This document shows, one piece after another, positions 17,965 to 26,083 of a DNA stretch of 39,295 nucleotides (within the stretch, counting starts at the first letter, position 1; the number at the start of each line of letters is the position of its first letter). This DNA comes from Amnibacterium sp. (GTDB lineage Bacteria > Actinomycetota > Actinomycetes > Actinomycetales > Microbacteriaceae), in contig NZ_JAODBE010000044.1 in assembly GCF_025463795.1 (NCBI RefSeq), forward strand, positions 1 to 39,295, given 5' to 3'. The position numbers and the translations under genes are program-made. The notes under the pieces are model-generated. The model had not been told where the DNA came from. It saw nothing but the letters and a program-made list of their open reading frames with translations, and made no database searches.

Positions 17965-19272
17965 CTAGCGGCAGGGCAGGTCGGCGGGCGCATGGTTCTC
18001 GGCGATCAGCTCGTCGACGAGCGCGAGCAGGTCGCGCACCGGATCCGTCGCGGCGATCGCCGAGGCGATGCGGGTGGCCGCCCGCCGTCGCTCCGGATCC
18101 GCCAGCACGGCGGTGACGGCCTCCCGGATCGCCTCCGGCTGCGGCCGCTGCTGCTTCAGGTTGATGCCGACGCCCGCCCAGGCCACGCGGGCGTTCACCT
18201 CGACCTTGTCCTCCGTCGTGCCGGACACGACGAGCGGGACGCCCCAGCGCAGCGCGTGCTGGACGGTGCCGTAGCCGCCGTTCGTCACGACCACGCTCGA
18301 CGCCGCGAGCAGGTGCTCGTAGGGCAGGAACCGCTCGACGCGGGCGTTCGGCGGGAGCGGCCCGCCGTAGGCGGCCGCCACGGTCTCGGGCTCCGGGCCG
18401 CCGGTCGTCGCGACGACGCGCACCGGGACGTCGGCGAGCGCGCGGATCGTCGGCACGATCAGCTCGGTCGGATCCGCGTTCGCGTAGGTGCCCTGGGTCA
18501 CGTGGACGATCGGGGTGCGGTCGCCATAGTCCCACCACGACGGGAGCTCGCCCATCGGCGGCGGGGGGAGGGGACCGACGAAGCGCACCTTCGGCGAGAG
18601 GTCGCGGTGCGGGAACTCGAACTGCGGCACCGTCGTCTGCGCGAACGCGTCGGGGCTCAGCGCGATGTCGAACAGCGAGCCGCGCACCCTCGCACCGGTG
18701 AGCCGCCGCACCTCGTCCGCGAAGCGGCGGCGCAGGTTCCCGAGCACGGCGAGATCCGTTCCCGCCCGCAGCAGCCCGTTCCGGATGGTGTTCAGCGGCT
18801 CGTCGATCGGCGCGAGGCCCAGCCCGAACGGCGGGGTGTCACGGCTGGAGAACGGCAGCGGGAAGAAGCCGATCGACAGCACCGCCGGACGCTGCCCGCG
18901 CGGCAGCAGGCCGATGATCGACGAGCCGACGAACAGGGGCTCGCTGATGATCGCGTCGATGCCGAGGGACGCGCTGAGGCTGAGCACCGTGCGGTGGTCC
19001 ACCTCGATCGGATCGAGGAACAGGGCCTCCAGCAGCCGTGCTATCTCGCGCACCCCGCTGCGGTTGCGGGCCGGTCGGACAGCCGCGGGCGGCGCGACGT
19101 CGTCGTACGGGAGCCGCGCGAAGCGCGCGCCCACCGCTTCGACGCGCGGCGCGAACTCCGAGCCGGTGAGGACCGTGACCTCGTCGCCCCGCGCGACGAG
19201 CGCCCGCGCGATCTGCAGCAGCGGCAGGACGAACCCCGCCTGCCGTGCGCTCGTGATCAGGATGCGGGCCAC
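17965..19272 (-). CDS. GT1-like glycosyltransferase (UDP-glycosyltransferase/MGT type)
   Basis: A 435-aa GT-B fold enzyme of the family that moves a sugar from a nucleotide donor to small hydrophobic acceptors. The N-terminus ARILITSARQAGFVLPLLQI is the start of the acceptor-binding Rossmann domain. Donor-site elements are IVHVTQGTYANADP, RFLPYEHLLAASSVVV and VTNGGYGTVQHALRWGVPLV. The usual His of the HGG donor motif is Asn here (TNGG). The start is GTG 19272, after GGGGAGAG; ATG 19302 is an alternative with no ribosome-binding site. The gene is convergent with the beta-galactosidase gene and divergent from guaB3. Its acceptor is unknown and no biosynthetic cluster surrounds it. Confidence 0.82.
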   Translation of the reverse strand: MARILITSARQAGFVLPLLQIARALVARGDEVTVLTGSEFAPRVEAVGARFARLPYDDVAPPAAVRPARNRSGVREIARLLEALFLDPIEVDHRTVLSLSASLGIDAIISEPLFVGSSIIGLLPRGQRPAVLSIGFFPLPFSSRDTPPFGLGLAPIDEPLNTIRNGLLRAGTDLAVLGNLRRRFADEVRRLTGARVRGSLFDIALSPDAFAQTTVPQFEFPHRDLSPKVRFVGPLPPPPMGELPSWWDYGDRTPIVHVTQGTYANADPTELIVPTIRALADVPVRVVATTGGPEPETVAAAYGGPLPPNARVERFLPYEHLLAASSVVVTNGGYGTVQHALRWGVPLVVSGTTEDKVEVNARVAWAGVGINLKQQRPQPEAIREAVTAVLADPERRRAATRIASAIAATDPVRDLLALVDELIAENHAPADLPCR

Positions 19273-19416
19273 CTGCCCACTCTCCCCATCCCGACGCGCC
19301 ATGCGGCCGCGCCGCGCCGCAGCGCGTGGTCACCGGGCGTCCGGCGGACTCCCAGCGCGCCGGGTCGGCGTGGCGCTCCGGCGCTGCGACGCCCCGGCCG
19401 CCATCGCCGCCGTCGC

Positions 19417-19431
19417 TAGGCTCGCCGCGTG
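19417..19431 (+). promoter_or_regulatory. Leaderless guaB3 promoter
   Basis: TAGGCT (19417-19422) is followed by exactly 6 nt and then the GTG start of guaB3 at 19429. This is the geometry of a leaderless transcript that begins at or next to the start codon. There is no Shine-Dalgarno. Confidence 0.6.
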
Positions 19432-20547
19432 AGCATGGACTTCGAGATCGGGCGCGCGAAGCGCGGCCGCCGTGTGTACGCGTTCGACGACATCGCCGTC
19501 GTGCCGTCGCGGCGCACCCGCGATCCCGAGGACGTGTCCATCGCCTGGACCATCGACGCCTACCACTTCGCCGTGCCGTTCCTGTCGGCGCCGATGGACT
19601 CCGTCACGTCCCCCGCCACCGCGATCGCCATCGGGCGCGCGGGAGGCCTCGGCGTGCTCGGCCTCGAGGGTGTCTGGACCCGGTACGAGGATCCTGAGCC
19701 GGTGCTCGCCGAGATCCGCGAGCTGCCCGCCGAAGCCGCGACCGCCCGCATGCAGGAGCTGTACCGCGCCCCGATCCGGGCGGACCTCATCACGGCCCGG
19801 ATCGCCGAGATCCGGGCGGCCGGTGTGCCCGTCGCCGCGGCGCTCTCGCCGCAGCGCACCCGGGAGTTCTCGGACACCGTCCTGGAGGCGGGTGTCGACC
19901 TGTTCGTGATCCGCGGCACGACCGTCTCCGCCGAGCACGTCTCGAAGGCGAGCGCGCCCCTCGACCTCAAGCGGTTCATCTACGAGCTCGACGTGCCCGT
20001 CATCGTGGGCGGGGCCGCCACCTACACGGCCGCCCTCCACCTCATGCGCACCGGTGCGGCCGGGGTGCTGGTCGGATTCGGCGGGGGCGCCGCCTCGACC
20101 ACCCGCGCCGCGCTCGGCATCCACGCCCCGATGGCCACCGCCGTCGCCGACGTGGCCGGCGCACGGCGCGACTACCTCGACGAGTCCGGCGGCCGCTACG
20201 TCCACGTCATCGCGGACGGCGGTCTGGGCAACTCCGGCGACATCGTGAAGGCCGTCGCCATGGGGGCGGATGCGGTGATGCTCGGGACGACCCTCGCGCG
20301 CGCCACCGAGGCACCCGGCGGCGGTTGGCACTGGGGCCTCGAGGCGCACCACGACCAGCTGCCGCGCGGCCGCCGGGTGTGGGTCGGCCAGGCCGGCACG
20401 CTCGAGGAGGTGCTGTTCGGCCCGGCACGCGTGCCGGACGGCACGGTGAACCTCGCCGGGGCGCTGCGCCGCGCGATGGCCACCACCGGCTACTCCGATC
20501 TCAAGGAGTTCCAGCGCATCGACGTGGTCGTCGCGCCCTACGGCTGA
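19429..20547 (+). CDS. guaB3: GuaB3 family IMP dehydrogenase-related protein
   Basis: A 372-aa IMPDH/GMP-reductase superfamily barrel without CBS domains, the actinobacterial GuaB3 type. Recognisable parts are YAFDDIAVVPSRRT, FLSAPMDSVTSPATAIA, VHVIADGGLGNSGDI and the C-terminal LKEFQRIDVVV. At the catalytic loop, where IMPDH reads GSICTTR, this protein reads GAASTTR, so the nucleophilic cysteine is Ser223. Classic IMPDH chemistry through a thioimidate is therefore unlikely, and the true reaction of this subfamily is unsettled. It starts with GTG 19429, six nt after a -10 box. It lies upstream of glpD, SURF1 and DUF3817, a common actinobacterial neighbourhood of guaA. Confidence 0.9.
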   Translation: MSMDFEIGRAKRGRRVYAFDDIAVVPSRRTRDPEDVSIAWTIDAYHFAVPFLSAPMDSVTSPATAIAIGRAGGLGVLGLEGVWTRYEDPEPVLAEIRELPAEAATARMQELYRAPIRADLITARIAEIRAAGVPVAAALSPQRTREFSDTVLEAGVDLFVIRGTTVSAEHVSKASAPLDLKRFIYELDVPVIVGGAATYTAALHLMRTGAAGVLVGFGGGAASTTRAALGIHAPMATAVADVAGARRDYLDESGGRYVHVIADGGLGNSGDIVKAVAMGADAVMLGTTLARATEAPGGGWHWGLEAHHDQLPRGRRVWVGQAGTLEEVLFGPARVPDGTVNLAGALRRAMATTGYSDLKEFQRIDVVVAPYG

Positions 20548-20556
20548 CCCGGCCCC

Positions 20557-20571
20557 GCCCGCTGGACGGGC
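20557..20571 (+). terminator. Short hairpin after guaB3
   Basis: Stem GCCCG/CGGGC with a 5-nt loop, 9 bp after the stop, with no U-tract. This is a weak candidate. It lies before the glpD promoter. Confidence 0.3.
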
Positions 20572-20596
20572 TGGAGGAGGCGCCAGGGTGCGCGAG

Positions 20597-20620
20597 TAGA
20601 GTCCGCAACCGGAAGGGACG
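20597..20620 (+). promoter_or_regulatory. glpD -10 box and ribosome-binding site
   Basis: TAGAGT (20597-20602) is a good -10 hexamer, and the predicted transcript starts near 20609. GGAAGGGACG (20611-20620) is the ribosome-binding site, 8 nt before ATG 20629. The 5' leader is about 20 nt. No clear -35 is visible. Confidence 0.5.
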
Positions 20621-20628
20621 ATTCCTCG

Positions 20629-22386
20629 ATGACGACGATTCCGGCACCAGCGGAGCACGCCCGCACGACGATCCCGACCGGGGCCGACGGCCTCGGCCCT
20701 GACCAGCGCGAGGCCGCAATCGCCGCGATGCGCGACCACGAGCTCGACATCCTCGTGGTCGGCGGCGGGATCGTCGGCGTGGGCTCGGCCCTCGACGCCG
20801 TGACCCGCGGACTCTCGGTCGGCCTCGTCGAGGCCCGGGACTGGTCGGCCGGCACCTCGAGCCGGTCCTCGAAGCTCGTGCACGGCGGCATCCGCTACCT
20901 CGAGCAGCTGAACTTCACCCTCGTGCGGGAGGCGCTCATCGAGCGCGGGCTGCTGCTCCAGCGCATCGCGCCGCATCTCGTGAAGCCCGTGCGCTTCCTC
21001 TTCCCGCTCACCCACCACATCTGGGAGCGGGCCTACATCGGTGCCGGCATGGCCGTGTACGACGCCTTCAGCTGGACCGGTGGACGGCCTCCGGGCGTAC
21101 CCCACCACCGGCACCTCACCCGGCGTCAGCTCTACCAGGCGATCCCGTCCCTGAAGAAGGGCGTGATGGTCGGCGGCCTCACCTACTACGACGCCCAGGT
21201 CGACGACGCCCGCTACGGGGCCTCGGTCGCCCGGACCGCCGCCCGGTACGGGGCCCACGTCGCCACCCGCGTGCGCGTGGACGGCTTCCTCAAGGTCGGC
21301 GAGCGGGTCGTCGGAGTGCACGCGCACGACCTCGAGACCGGTGAGCGGTTCGACATCAGGGCGAAGCAGGTCGTCAACGCGACCGGGGTCTGGACGGACG
21401 ACACGCAGGCCCTCGTCGGCGAGCGCGGCCAGTTCCATGTCCGCGCGAGCAAGGGCGTGCACCTCGTCGTGCCGCGCGACCGCATCCAGTCGACGCTCGG
21501 GATGATCCTCCGCACCGAGAAGAGCGTGCTCTTCGTGATCCCCTGGGGCCGGCACTGGATCCTCGGCACGACCGACACCGACTGGCACCTCGACAAGGCG
21601 CACCCCGCCGCGACCGCGGTCGACATCGACTACATCCTCGAGCACATCAACCGCGTGCTCGCGGTGCCGCTCACCCGGGACGACGTCGAGGGGGTCTACG
21701 CCGGGCTGCGGCCGCTGCTCGCCGGCGAGAGCGAGCAGACCAGCCAGCTGTCCCGCGAGCACATCGTCGCCCACTCGGTGCCGGGCCTCGTCGTGATCGC
21801 CGGCGGCAAGTGGACCACGTATCGCGTCATGGCGAAGGACGCGATCGACGCCGCCGTGGCGGCGCTCGACGGGCGGATCCCGAAGTCGGTCACCGAGAAC
21901 ATCGCTCTCGTCGGCGCCGAGGGCTACGAGGCCGCGTGGAACCAGCGCGCCGCCATGGCCGCCCGGCACAAGCTGCACCCGGCGCGGATCGAGCACCTGC
22001 TCAACCGGTTCGGCACGCTCACCGAGGAGGTGCTCGCCCTCGTGGACGAGCGGCCCGAGCTCGGGGCGCCGGTGCCCGGGGCCGACGACTACCTGCAGGC
22101 CGAGATCGTCTACGCCACGACGCGCGAGGGGGCGCTGCACCTCGACGACGTGCTCGCCCGGCGCACACGGATCTCGATCGAGGCGTGGGACCGCGGGGTG
22201 TCCGCGGCGCCGGTCGCCGCCCGGCTCATGGCCGAGGTTCTCGGCTGGGACGAGGAGCACGAGCGGCTCGAGGTGGAGACCTACCTCGAGCGGGTGCGTG
22301 CCGAGCGCGAGAGCCAGACGATGCCGGACGACGAGTCGGCGGACCGCGTGCGACTCGAGGCGCCGGAGATCGTGCAGGCGGTGTGA
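20629..22386 (+). CDS. glpD: Glycerol-3-phosphate dehydrogenase (aerobic, FAD-dependent)
   Basis: Oxidises sn-glycerol 3-phosphate to dihydroxyacetone phosphate and passes electrons to the quinone pool at the inner face of the membrane. The 585-aa length matches actinobacterial GlpD. The dinucleotide-binding motif VVGGGIVGVGSALDA is near residues 44-58, followed by LVEARDWSAGTSSRSSKLVH and GGIRYLEQ. FVIPWGRHWILGTTDTDW and YAGLRPLL belong to the substrate-binding domain. GGKWTTYRVMAKDAID closes the FAD site. A C-terminal helical domain begins near residue 410. ATG 20629 has a good ribosome-binding site. The stop overlaps the GTG of the SURF1 gene. The acidic C-terminal tail is short and not conserved. 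Confidence 0.95.
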   Translation: MTTIPAPAEHARTTIPTGADGLGPDQREAAIAAMRDHELDILVVGGGIVGVGSALDAVTRGLSVGLVEARDWSAGTSSRSSKLVHGGIRYLEQLNFTLVREALIERGLLLQRIAPHLVKPVRFLFPLTHHIWERAYIGAGMAVYDAFSWTGGRPPGVPHHRHLTRRQLYQAIPSLKKGVMVGGLTYYDAQVDDARYGASVARTAARYGAHVATRVRVDGFLKVGERVVGVHAHDLETGERFDIRAKQVVNATGVWTDDTQALVGERGQFHVRASKGVHLVVPRDRIQSTLGMILRTEKSVLFVIPWGRHWILGTTDTDWHLDKAHPAATAVDIDYILEHINRVLAVPLTRDDVEGVYAGLRPLLAGESEQTSQLSREHIVAHSVPGLVVIAGGKWTTYRVMAKDAIDAAVAALDGRIPKSVTENIALVGAEGYEAAWNQRAAMAARHKLHPARIEHLLNRFGTLTEEVLALVDERPELGAPVPGADDYLQAEIVYATTREGALHLDDVLARRTRISIEAWDRGVSAAPVAARLMAEVLGWDEEHERLEVETYLERVRAERESQTMPDDESADRVRLEAPEIVQAV

Positions 22387-23225
22387 CCGGAGGCGTTCCC
22401 GCGGATCCGGCTCGCCGCACCCTCCGGCAGGAGATGCTGCGGCCCCGGTCCCTGGGCTACCTGCTGCTCGCGCTGCTGGTCGCGGCCGTCTTCGCGGCGC
22501 TCGGGCAGTGGCAGCTCGGTCGCGCCGTGCAGGCGGGCACGGTGATCGTGCGGCCGACGGAGACCGTGAAGGCGCTCGCCGCGGTCGCGCGTCCGCAGTC
22601 GCAGCAGACGGACGCGTCGGTCGGGCAGCTCGTGACCACGAGGGGCTCCTGGGTGGCCGGGGACTTCCTCGTGGTCGGCGATCGCCTGAACCGGGGCGAC
22701 CGCGGGTTCTGGGTCGTCGGTCACGCGATCGTCGACGAGCCTGCGCGCACCAGCCTCGCGGTGGGTCTCGGCTGGGCGAAGGACCGCGCCTCGGCCGACC
22801 GCGTGGCCGCAGCGCTGAACATCCATCCGGCGGGCGACGGGACCATCACGGGGCGCTACATCGACAGCGATCCCGCCGAGCCGTCGGTCTCCGGCTCGCC
22901 GACCGTCCTGTCGGCGGTGTCGACGGCGCGACTCATCAACCTCTGGAGCAGCCCGCAGATCCCGGTCTACGAAGGCGTGCTCACGCTGCGCTCCGCGCCC
23001 GCCGGGCTGACGGCCATCTACTCGCCGCGTCCCGAGGAGCAGGTCGAGCTGAACTTCCTCAACCTGTTCTACGCCGCCGAGTGGGCGCTCTTCGCGCTCG
23101 CGGCCTTCTACGTCTGGTACCGCCTGGTGCGTGACCGGTGGGAGCTGGACACCGCGGATCCGGAGGATGCCCGGGAGCTGCACGCCGAGGCGGGGGCGCC
23201 CGGCGGGGGCGCGGGACGCGCGTAG
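22383..23225 (+). CDS. SURF1 family cytochrome oxidase assembly protein
   Basis: A 280-aa membrane protein of the SURF1 family, which helps assemble the haem-copper cytochrome oxidase. The first membrane helix (about 22-41) ends in the family motif ALGQWQLGRA. A periplasmic domain follows with TRGSWVAGDFLVVGDR. The second helix lies near residues 230-250 (EWALFALAAFYVWYRL). The GTG at 22383 overlaps the glpD stop (GTGA), so translation is probably coupled; an internal ATG at 22434 is a less likely alternative. Its TAG stop is also the first half of the TAGCAT that precedes the next gene. Confidence 0.88.
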   Translation: MTGGVPADPARRTLRQEMLRPRSLGYLLLALLVAAVFAALGQWQLGRAVQAGTVIVRPTETVKALAAVARPQSQQTDASVGQLVTTRGSWVAGDFLVVGDRLNRGDRGFWVVGHAIVDEPARTSLAVGLGWAKDRASADRVAAALNIHPAGDGTITGRYIDSDPAEPSVSGSPTVLSAVSTARLINLWSSPQIPVYEGVLTLRSAPAGLTAIYSPRPEEQVELNFLNLFYAAEWALFALAAFYVWYRLVRDRWELDTADPEDARELHAEAGAPGGGAGRA

Positions 23226-23228
23226 CAT
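23223..23228 (+). promoter_or_regulatory. -10 box overlapping the SURF1 stop codon
   Basis: TAGCAT begins with the TAG stop of the SURF1 gene and lies 9 nt before the ATG of the DUF3817 gene. This allows a nearly leaderless transcript for the next gene. Partial dyad symmetry (GGGACG...CGTTCCC) surrounds it. Confidence 0.4.
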
Positions 23229-23237
23229 CGTTCCCCG

Positions 23238-23696
23238 ATGCCCACCAAGCCGCTCCGGGTGCCGCCGACCCGGGACTTCCCGACCATCCGCCGCAGCCTG
23301 CTCTTCTACAGGACCTTCGCCTACGCGACCGGTGTCGCATTGCTCCTGCTCTGCGTCGAGATCATCGCGAAGTACGTCTTCGGCGTCGAGCTGCAGCTGG
23401 GGGGCCCGTACGGGTTCCTCGCGCTGGTGCCCCCGAGCCAGATGCACGGCTTCAACCTGTCCGCGACGATCCAGTACGTGCACGGCTACCTGTACCTGAT
23501 CTACCTCATCAGCGACTTCGTGCTCATCACCGTGATGCGGTACCCGATCACCCGCTTCCTCGTGATCGCGGCCGGCGGTGTCGTGCCGTTCCTCTCCTTC
23601 GTCACCGAGCGTCGCGTGCACGGCGAGATCGCCGGCTATCTGGCCGAGCGCGAGGCCGCCGAGCGGCAGCGCGCGGCCGCGCCGACCGGCGTCTGA
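23238..23696 (+). CDS. DUF3817 membrane protein
   Basis: A 152-aa protein with three hydrophobic segments, matching the DUF3817 family of actinobacterial integral membrane proteins. Recognisable stretches are FYRTFAYATGVALLLLCVEI near residue 22, QMHGFNLSATIQYVHGYLYL near residue 65, and VVPFLSFVTERRVH near residue 115. Function is unknown. The family is often found next to SURF1 and guaA genes. Here guaA lies 4 kb away because a minus-strand operon intervenes. The stop is only 4 bp from the stop of the convergent PfkB gene, leaving no room for a separate terminator. Confidence 0.85.
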   Translation: MPTKPLRVPPTRDFPTIRRSLLFYRTFAYATGVALLLLCVEIIAKYVFGVELQLGGPYGFLALVPPSQMHGFNLSATIQYVHGYLYLIYLISDFVLITVMRYPITRFLVIAAGGVVPFLSFVTERRVHGEIAGYLAEREAAERQRAAAPTGV

Positions 23697-23700
23697 CGGC

Positions 23701-24552
23701 TCAGCCCGCCACGAACGCGGCCGCCGCCTCGTTGGCCCGCACGGCAGCGTCGTGCGGGCCGGCGCCGCTCGCGAGCGCCGCGAGGAACGTGCCGACATGG
23801 GTGTCGCCGGCGCCGTTCGTCGAGCGGGCGACGACCCGTGGCGCGGGCAGCGCGAGGGGGTCGTTCCCGCGGACCGCGAGGACGCAGCCCGCGGATCCGC
23901 GCCGCACCACGGCACCGCGGCGCATCCGGCCGGCGAGCGCGGCCGCGGCCAGCACCGGATCCGTGATCCCGGTGGCGGCCGTCGCCTCGTCCTCGGTGCC
24001 GCTCCACCAGTCGACGCGGGCCAGCAGCGCTCCGGCGTCGCCCTGGAGGCCGAGCGGGCCGGGATCGAGCAGCACCGTCGTGCCGGGCGGCAGCGCCTCG
24101 AGCACGCGCGTGATCGCCGCGGTGCGCTCGGGGTCCTGCAGCCCGTAGCCGGAGACGTGCACGAGGTCGTCGGCCTGGAAGCGCACGTCGGCGAGTGCCG
24201 GGTCGGCGAGCTCGGCGCCCGGCAGCGTGACGAAGGCGCGCTCGCCGTCGGGTTCGACGAGGGTGACCGCGAGGCCGGTGTCGCGGTCCGGCACGGGGGC
24301 GGTGAGGACCGGGATGCGGGCGGTCTCGAGCGCGGTCCCCACCGTGCGACCGAGGGGACCGGTGCCGATGCGGCCCGCGAACGCCGCAGCCCCGCCCGCG
24401 GCTCGGACCGCGAGGACCATCCGCAGGCCGCCGCCCCCCGCGACCGGGCCCCCGTCGCTCGCGACGACGTCGCTGCCGCGGGTGGGCAGCGCCGGAACCG
24501 CGGCGACGAGGTCGACGACCGCGTTGCCGAGCGTGACGACGCGGCCGGTCAC
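23701..24552 (-). CDS. PfkB family carbohydrate/nucleoside kinase
   Basis: A 283-aa ribokinase-fold kinase that transfers phosphate from ATP to a sugar or nucleoside hydroxyl. The N-terminus reads VVTLGNAVVDLVAAVPALPT. The glycine-rich GGPVAGGGGLRMVLAVRAAG is the first family signature. The second signature, STNGAGDTHVGTFLAAL, carries the catalytic base Asp250 and the anion hole. GTG 24552 overlaps the stop of the ADP-ribosylglycohydrolase gene by 4 bp. It is the last gene of a four-gene coupled operon. The substrate is unknown; from context it could be ribose or a nucleoside released or used by the neighbouring glycohydrolase. Confidence 0.87.
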   Translation of the reverse strand: MTGRVVTLGNAVVDLVAAVPALPTRGSDVVASDGGPVAGGGGLRMVLAVRAAGGAAAFAGRIGTGPLGRTVGTALETARIPVLTAPVPDRDTGLAVTLVEPDGERAFVTLPGAELADPALADVRFQADDLVHVSGYGLQDPERTAAITRVLEALPPGTTVLLDPGPLGLQGDAGALLARVDWWSGTEDEATAATGITDPVLAAAALAGRMRRGAVVRRGSAGCVLAVRGNDPLALPAPRVVARSTNGAGDTHVGTFLAALASGAGPHDAAVRANEAAAAFVAG

Positions 24553-25541
24553 CGCAGCGCGAGCAGTGCGTCGGCGCGGCGTTCGAGGTCGAGGGCGTTC
24601 ACGGCGAGCACCGTCGACACCGCGTCCGCGGGGAACGCGGCAGGCCCGTGGACGGCTCCGCCGATCGCGCCCGCCATCGCGGCGATGGTGTCCGTGTCGC
24701 CGCCGAGCCCGGCGGCCTCGCAGCACGCCGCCCACGGGTCGTCCGGATGCAGGGCGAGCATCGCGAACGCGGCCGGCACGGACTCCTGGGTGGCGAGGCT
24801 CGTTCCGACGAGGGCGACGATCTCGGGCACCGTGCTGCCGGGCTCGCCACGGGCGGAACGCTCGAGCACCCACGCGATCCTCGCCCCGACGTCCGCGCCG
24901 GCCACCCAGGTGCCGCGCTGCACGCCCTCCCGCGCAGCGCGGATCGCGAGCGCGACGGCGACGTGCAGCGGCTGCCCTTCGACGCCGGCCGAGACGGCGG
25001 CGGCGACCGCCGCAGCCCCGGCGATGGCGACCGAGGTCGCATGACTGACGAGGCATGCTTCCTCGACCCGGTCGACGAGGGCGGGGAGGTCGTCGCATGC
25101 GGTCGCGATGCCGACAGGCGCGATGCGCATCGCCGCGCCGTTCGTCGTGCCCGTCGTGCCGGCGAGCTCGGGTGGCACGCCCTCGAGCACGGCCTGCACC
25201 GCCTTCCTCGTCGACGGACCGAGCAGGTCGAGGGAGCCGCGCTCGCGCATCCGGTCCTCCCAGTCCGCGAGCCGGACCGCGAACCGGCCCGGGTCGACGC
25301 GGCCGGCGCCCTCGATCAGCAGGTCGGCGAGCAGCAGCGCCTGCTCGGTGTCGTCCGTCACGGATCCGGCCGGCAGGCCGGCGGCGATCGGGTGGTCGGG
25401 GGGTGCGGGCAGGAGGCGGGTGACCGGCCCGACCGTCGACCGGATGCGCTCCCGCGACAGCCCCTGCGTCGGCATGCCGAGGGCGTCGCCCACCGCGAGG
25501 CCGATCAGGGCCCCGAGTGCCCGCTCCCGCCGAGTCGTCAT
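24549..25541 (-). CDS. ADP-ribosylglycohydrolase family protein
   Basis: A 330-aa ARH-fold protein. This family uses two metal ions to cleave the N- or O-glycosidic bond of ADP-ribosyl groups, and some members may act on simpler ribosides. The N-terminal motif ALGALIGLAVGDALGMPTQG is typical. Metal ligands include the TDDT motif at 62-65 (SVTDDTEQALLLADLL) and the C-terminal GGDTDTIAAMAGAIGGA with Asp282 and Asp284. Key residues look intact. ATG 25541 overlaps the stop of the upstream cysteine hydrolase (ATGA). Being coupled to a PfkB kinase and a permease recalls the E. coli yegTUV set, also of unknown function. A role in catabolism of an N-riboside is inference. Confidence 0.88.
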   Translation of the reverse strand: MTTRRERALGALIGLAVGDALGMPTQGLSRERIRSTVGPVTRLLPAPPDHPIAAGLPAGSVTDDTEQALLLADLLIEGAGRVDPGRFAVRLADWEDRMRERGSLDLLGPSTRKAVQAVLEGVPPELAGTTGTTNGAAMRIAPVGIATACDDLPALVDRVEEACLVSHATSVAIAGAAAVAAAVSAGVEGQPLHVAVALAIRAAREGVQRGTWVAGADVGARIAWVLERSARGEPGSTVPEIVALVGTSLATQESVPAAFAMLALHPDDPWAACCEAAGLGGDTDTIAAMAGAIGGAVHGPAAFPADAVSTVLAVNALDLERRADALLALR

Positions 25542-26083
25542 CGGCGCCCCACGACCTCGTCGACGCTCGAGATCGTGATGAGCGGCGTGTAGAGCGCCAT
25601 CGCGGCGAGCGCGCGCTCGTGGTCGGCGGCGCTCGCGCCGGCGCAGGCGTCGGCGGCGACCACCACGGCACGGCCGGCATCCGCGGCGGCGAGTGCCGTC
25701 GACAGCACGCAGCAGTCCGTCGAGACGCCGACGACGACGAGGCGCTCGGCGCCGCCAAGGGCGGACGCGAGCGCGTCCCCCCACTTGCCGAACGTCGGCG
25801 CGCTCACGACGGGGTCTGAGGCGGGGCCGAGTGCCGGATCGATGAGCCAGATCGGGTCCTCGTCCGGCACGAGGGCGAACGGCCACTCGTCGTAGTAGGC
25901 GCGCCAGGCGCCTTCCGGCCGCTCGGGCGCGACGAACCGCGTCCACACCGTCACTCCGGTGAAGGCGGGCAGCAGCCGCCGCACCCCGGCGGCCGCGGCG
26001 GCGTAGTCGGGGGTGTTCCAGGGGCTCGCGGGATCGGCGAAGACGTGCTGCATGTCGACGACGACGAGCGCGTCACCGGTCAT
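25538..26083 (-). CDS. Isochorismatase-like cysteine hydrolase
   Basis: A 181-aa protein of the isochorismatase/nicotinamidase superfamily. The triad appears complete: Asp10 in LVVVDMQHVF, Lys100 in PTFGKWGDA, and Cys125 in GVSTDCCVLST. The metal-binding DxHxxxH motif of true nicotinamidases (PncA type) is absent, so simple nicotinamidase activity is doubtful. N-carbamoyl or ureido amide hydrolysis is an alternative. It starts at ATG 26083, overlapping the permease stop, and its own stop overlaps the next ATG. It probably processes the base or amide imported by the NCS1 permease, which is inferred from the operon only. Confidence 0.87.
   Translation of the reverse strand: MTGDALVVVDMQHVFADPASPWNTPDYAAAAAGVRRLLPAFTGVTVWTRFVAPERPEGAWRAYYDEWPFALVPDEDPIWLIDPALGPASDPVVSAPTFGKWGDALASALGGAERLVVVGVSTDCCVLSTALAAADAGRAVVVAADACAGASAADHERALAAMALYTPLITISSVDEVVGRR

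Noticed and set aside
25538-26083. Naming the cysteine hydrolase pncA (nicotinamidase)
   Set aside because: The metal-binding Asp/His motif of PncA is not present, so only the superfamily is supported.
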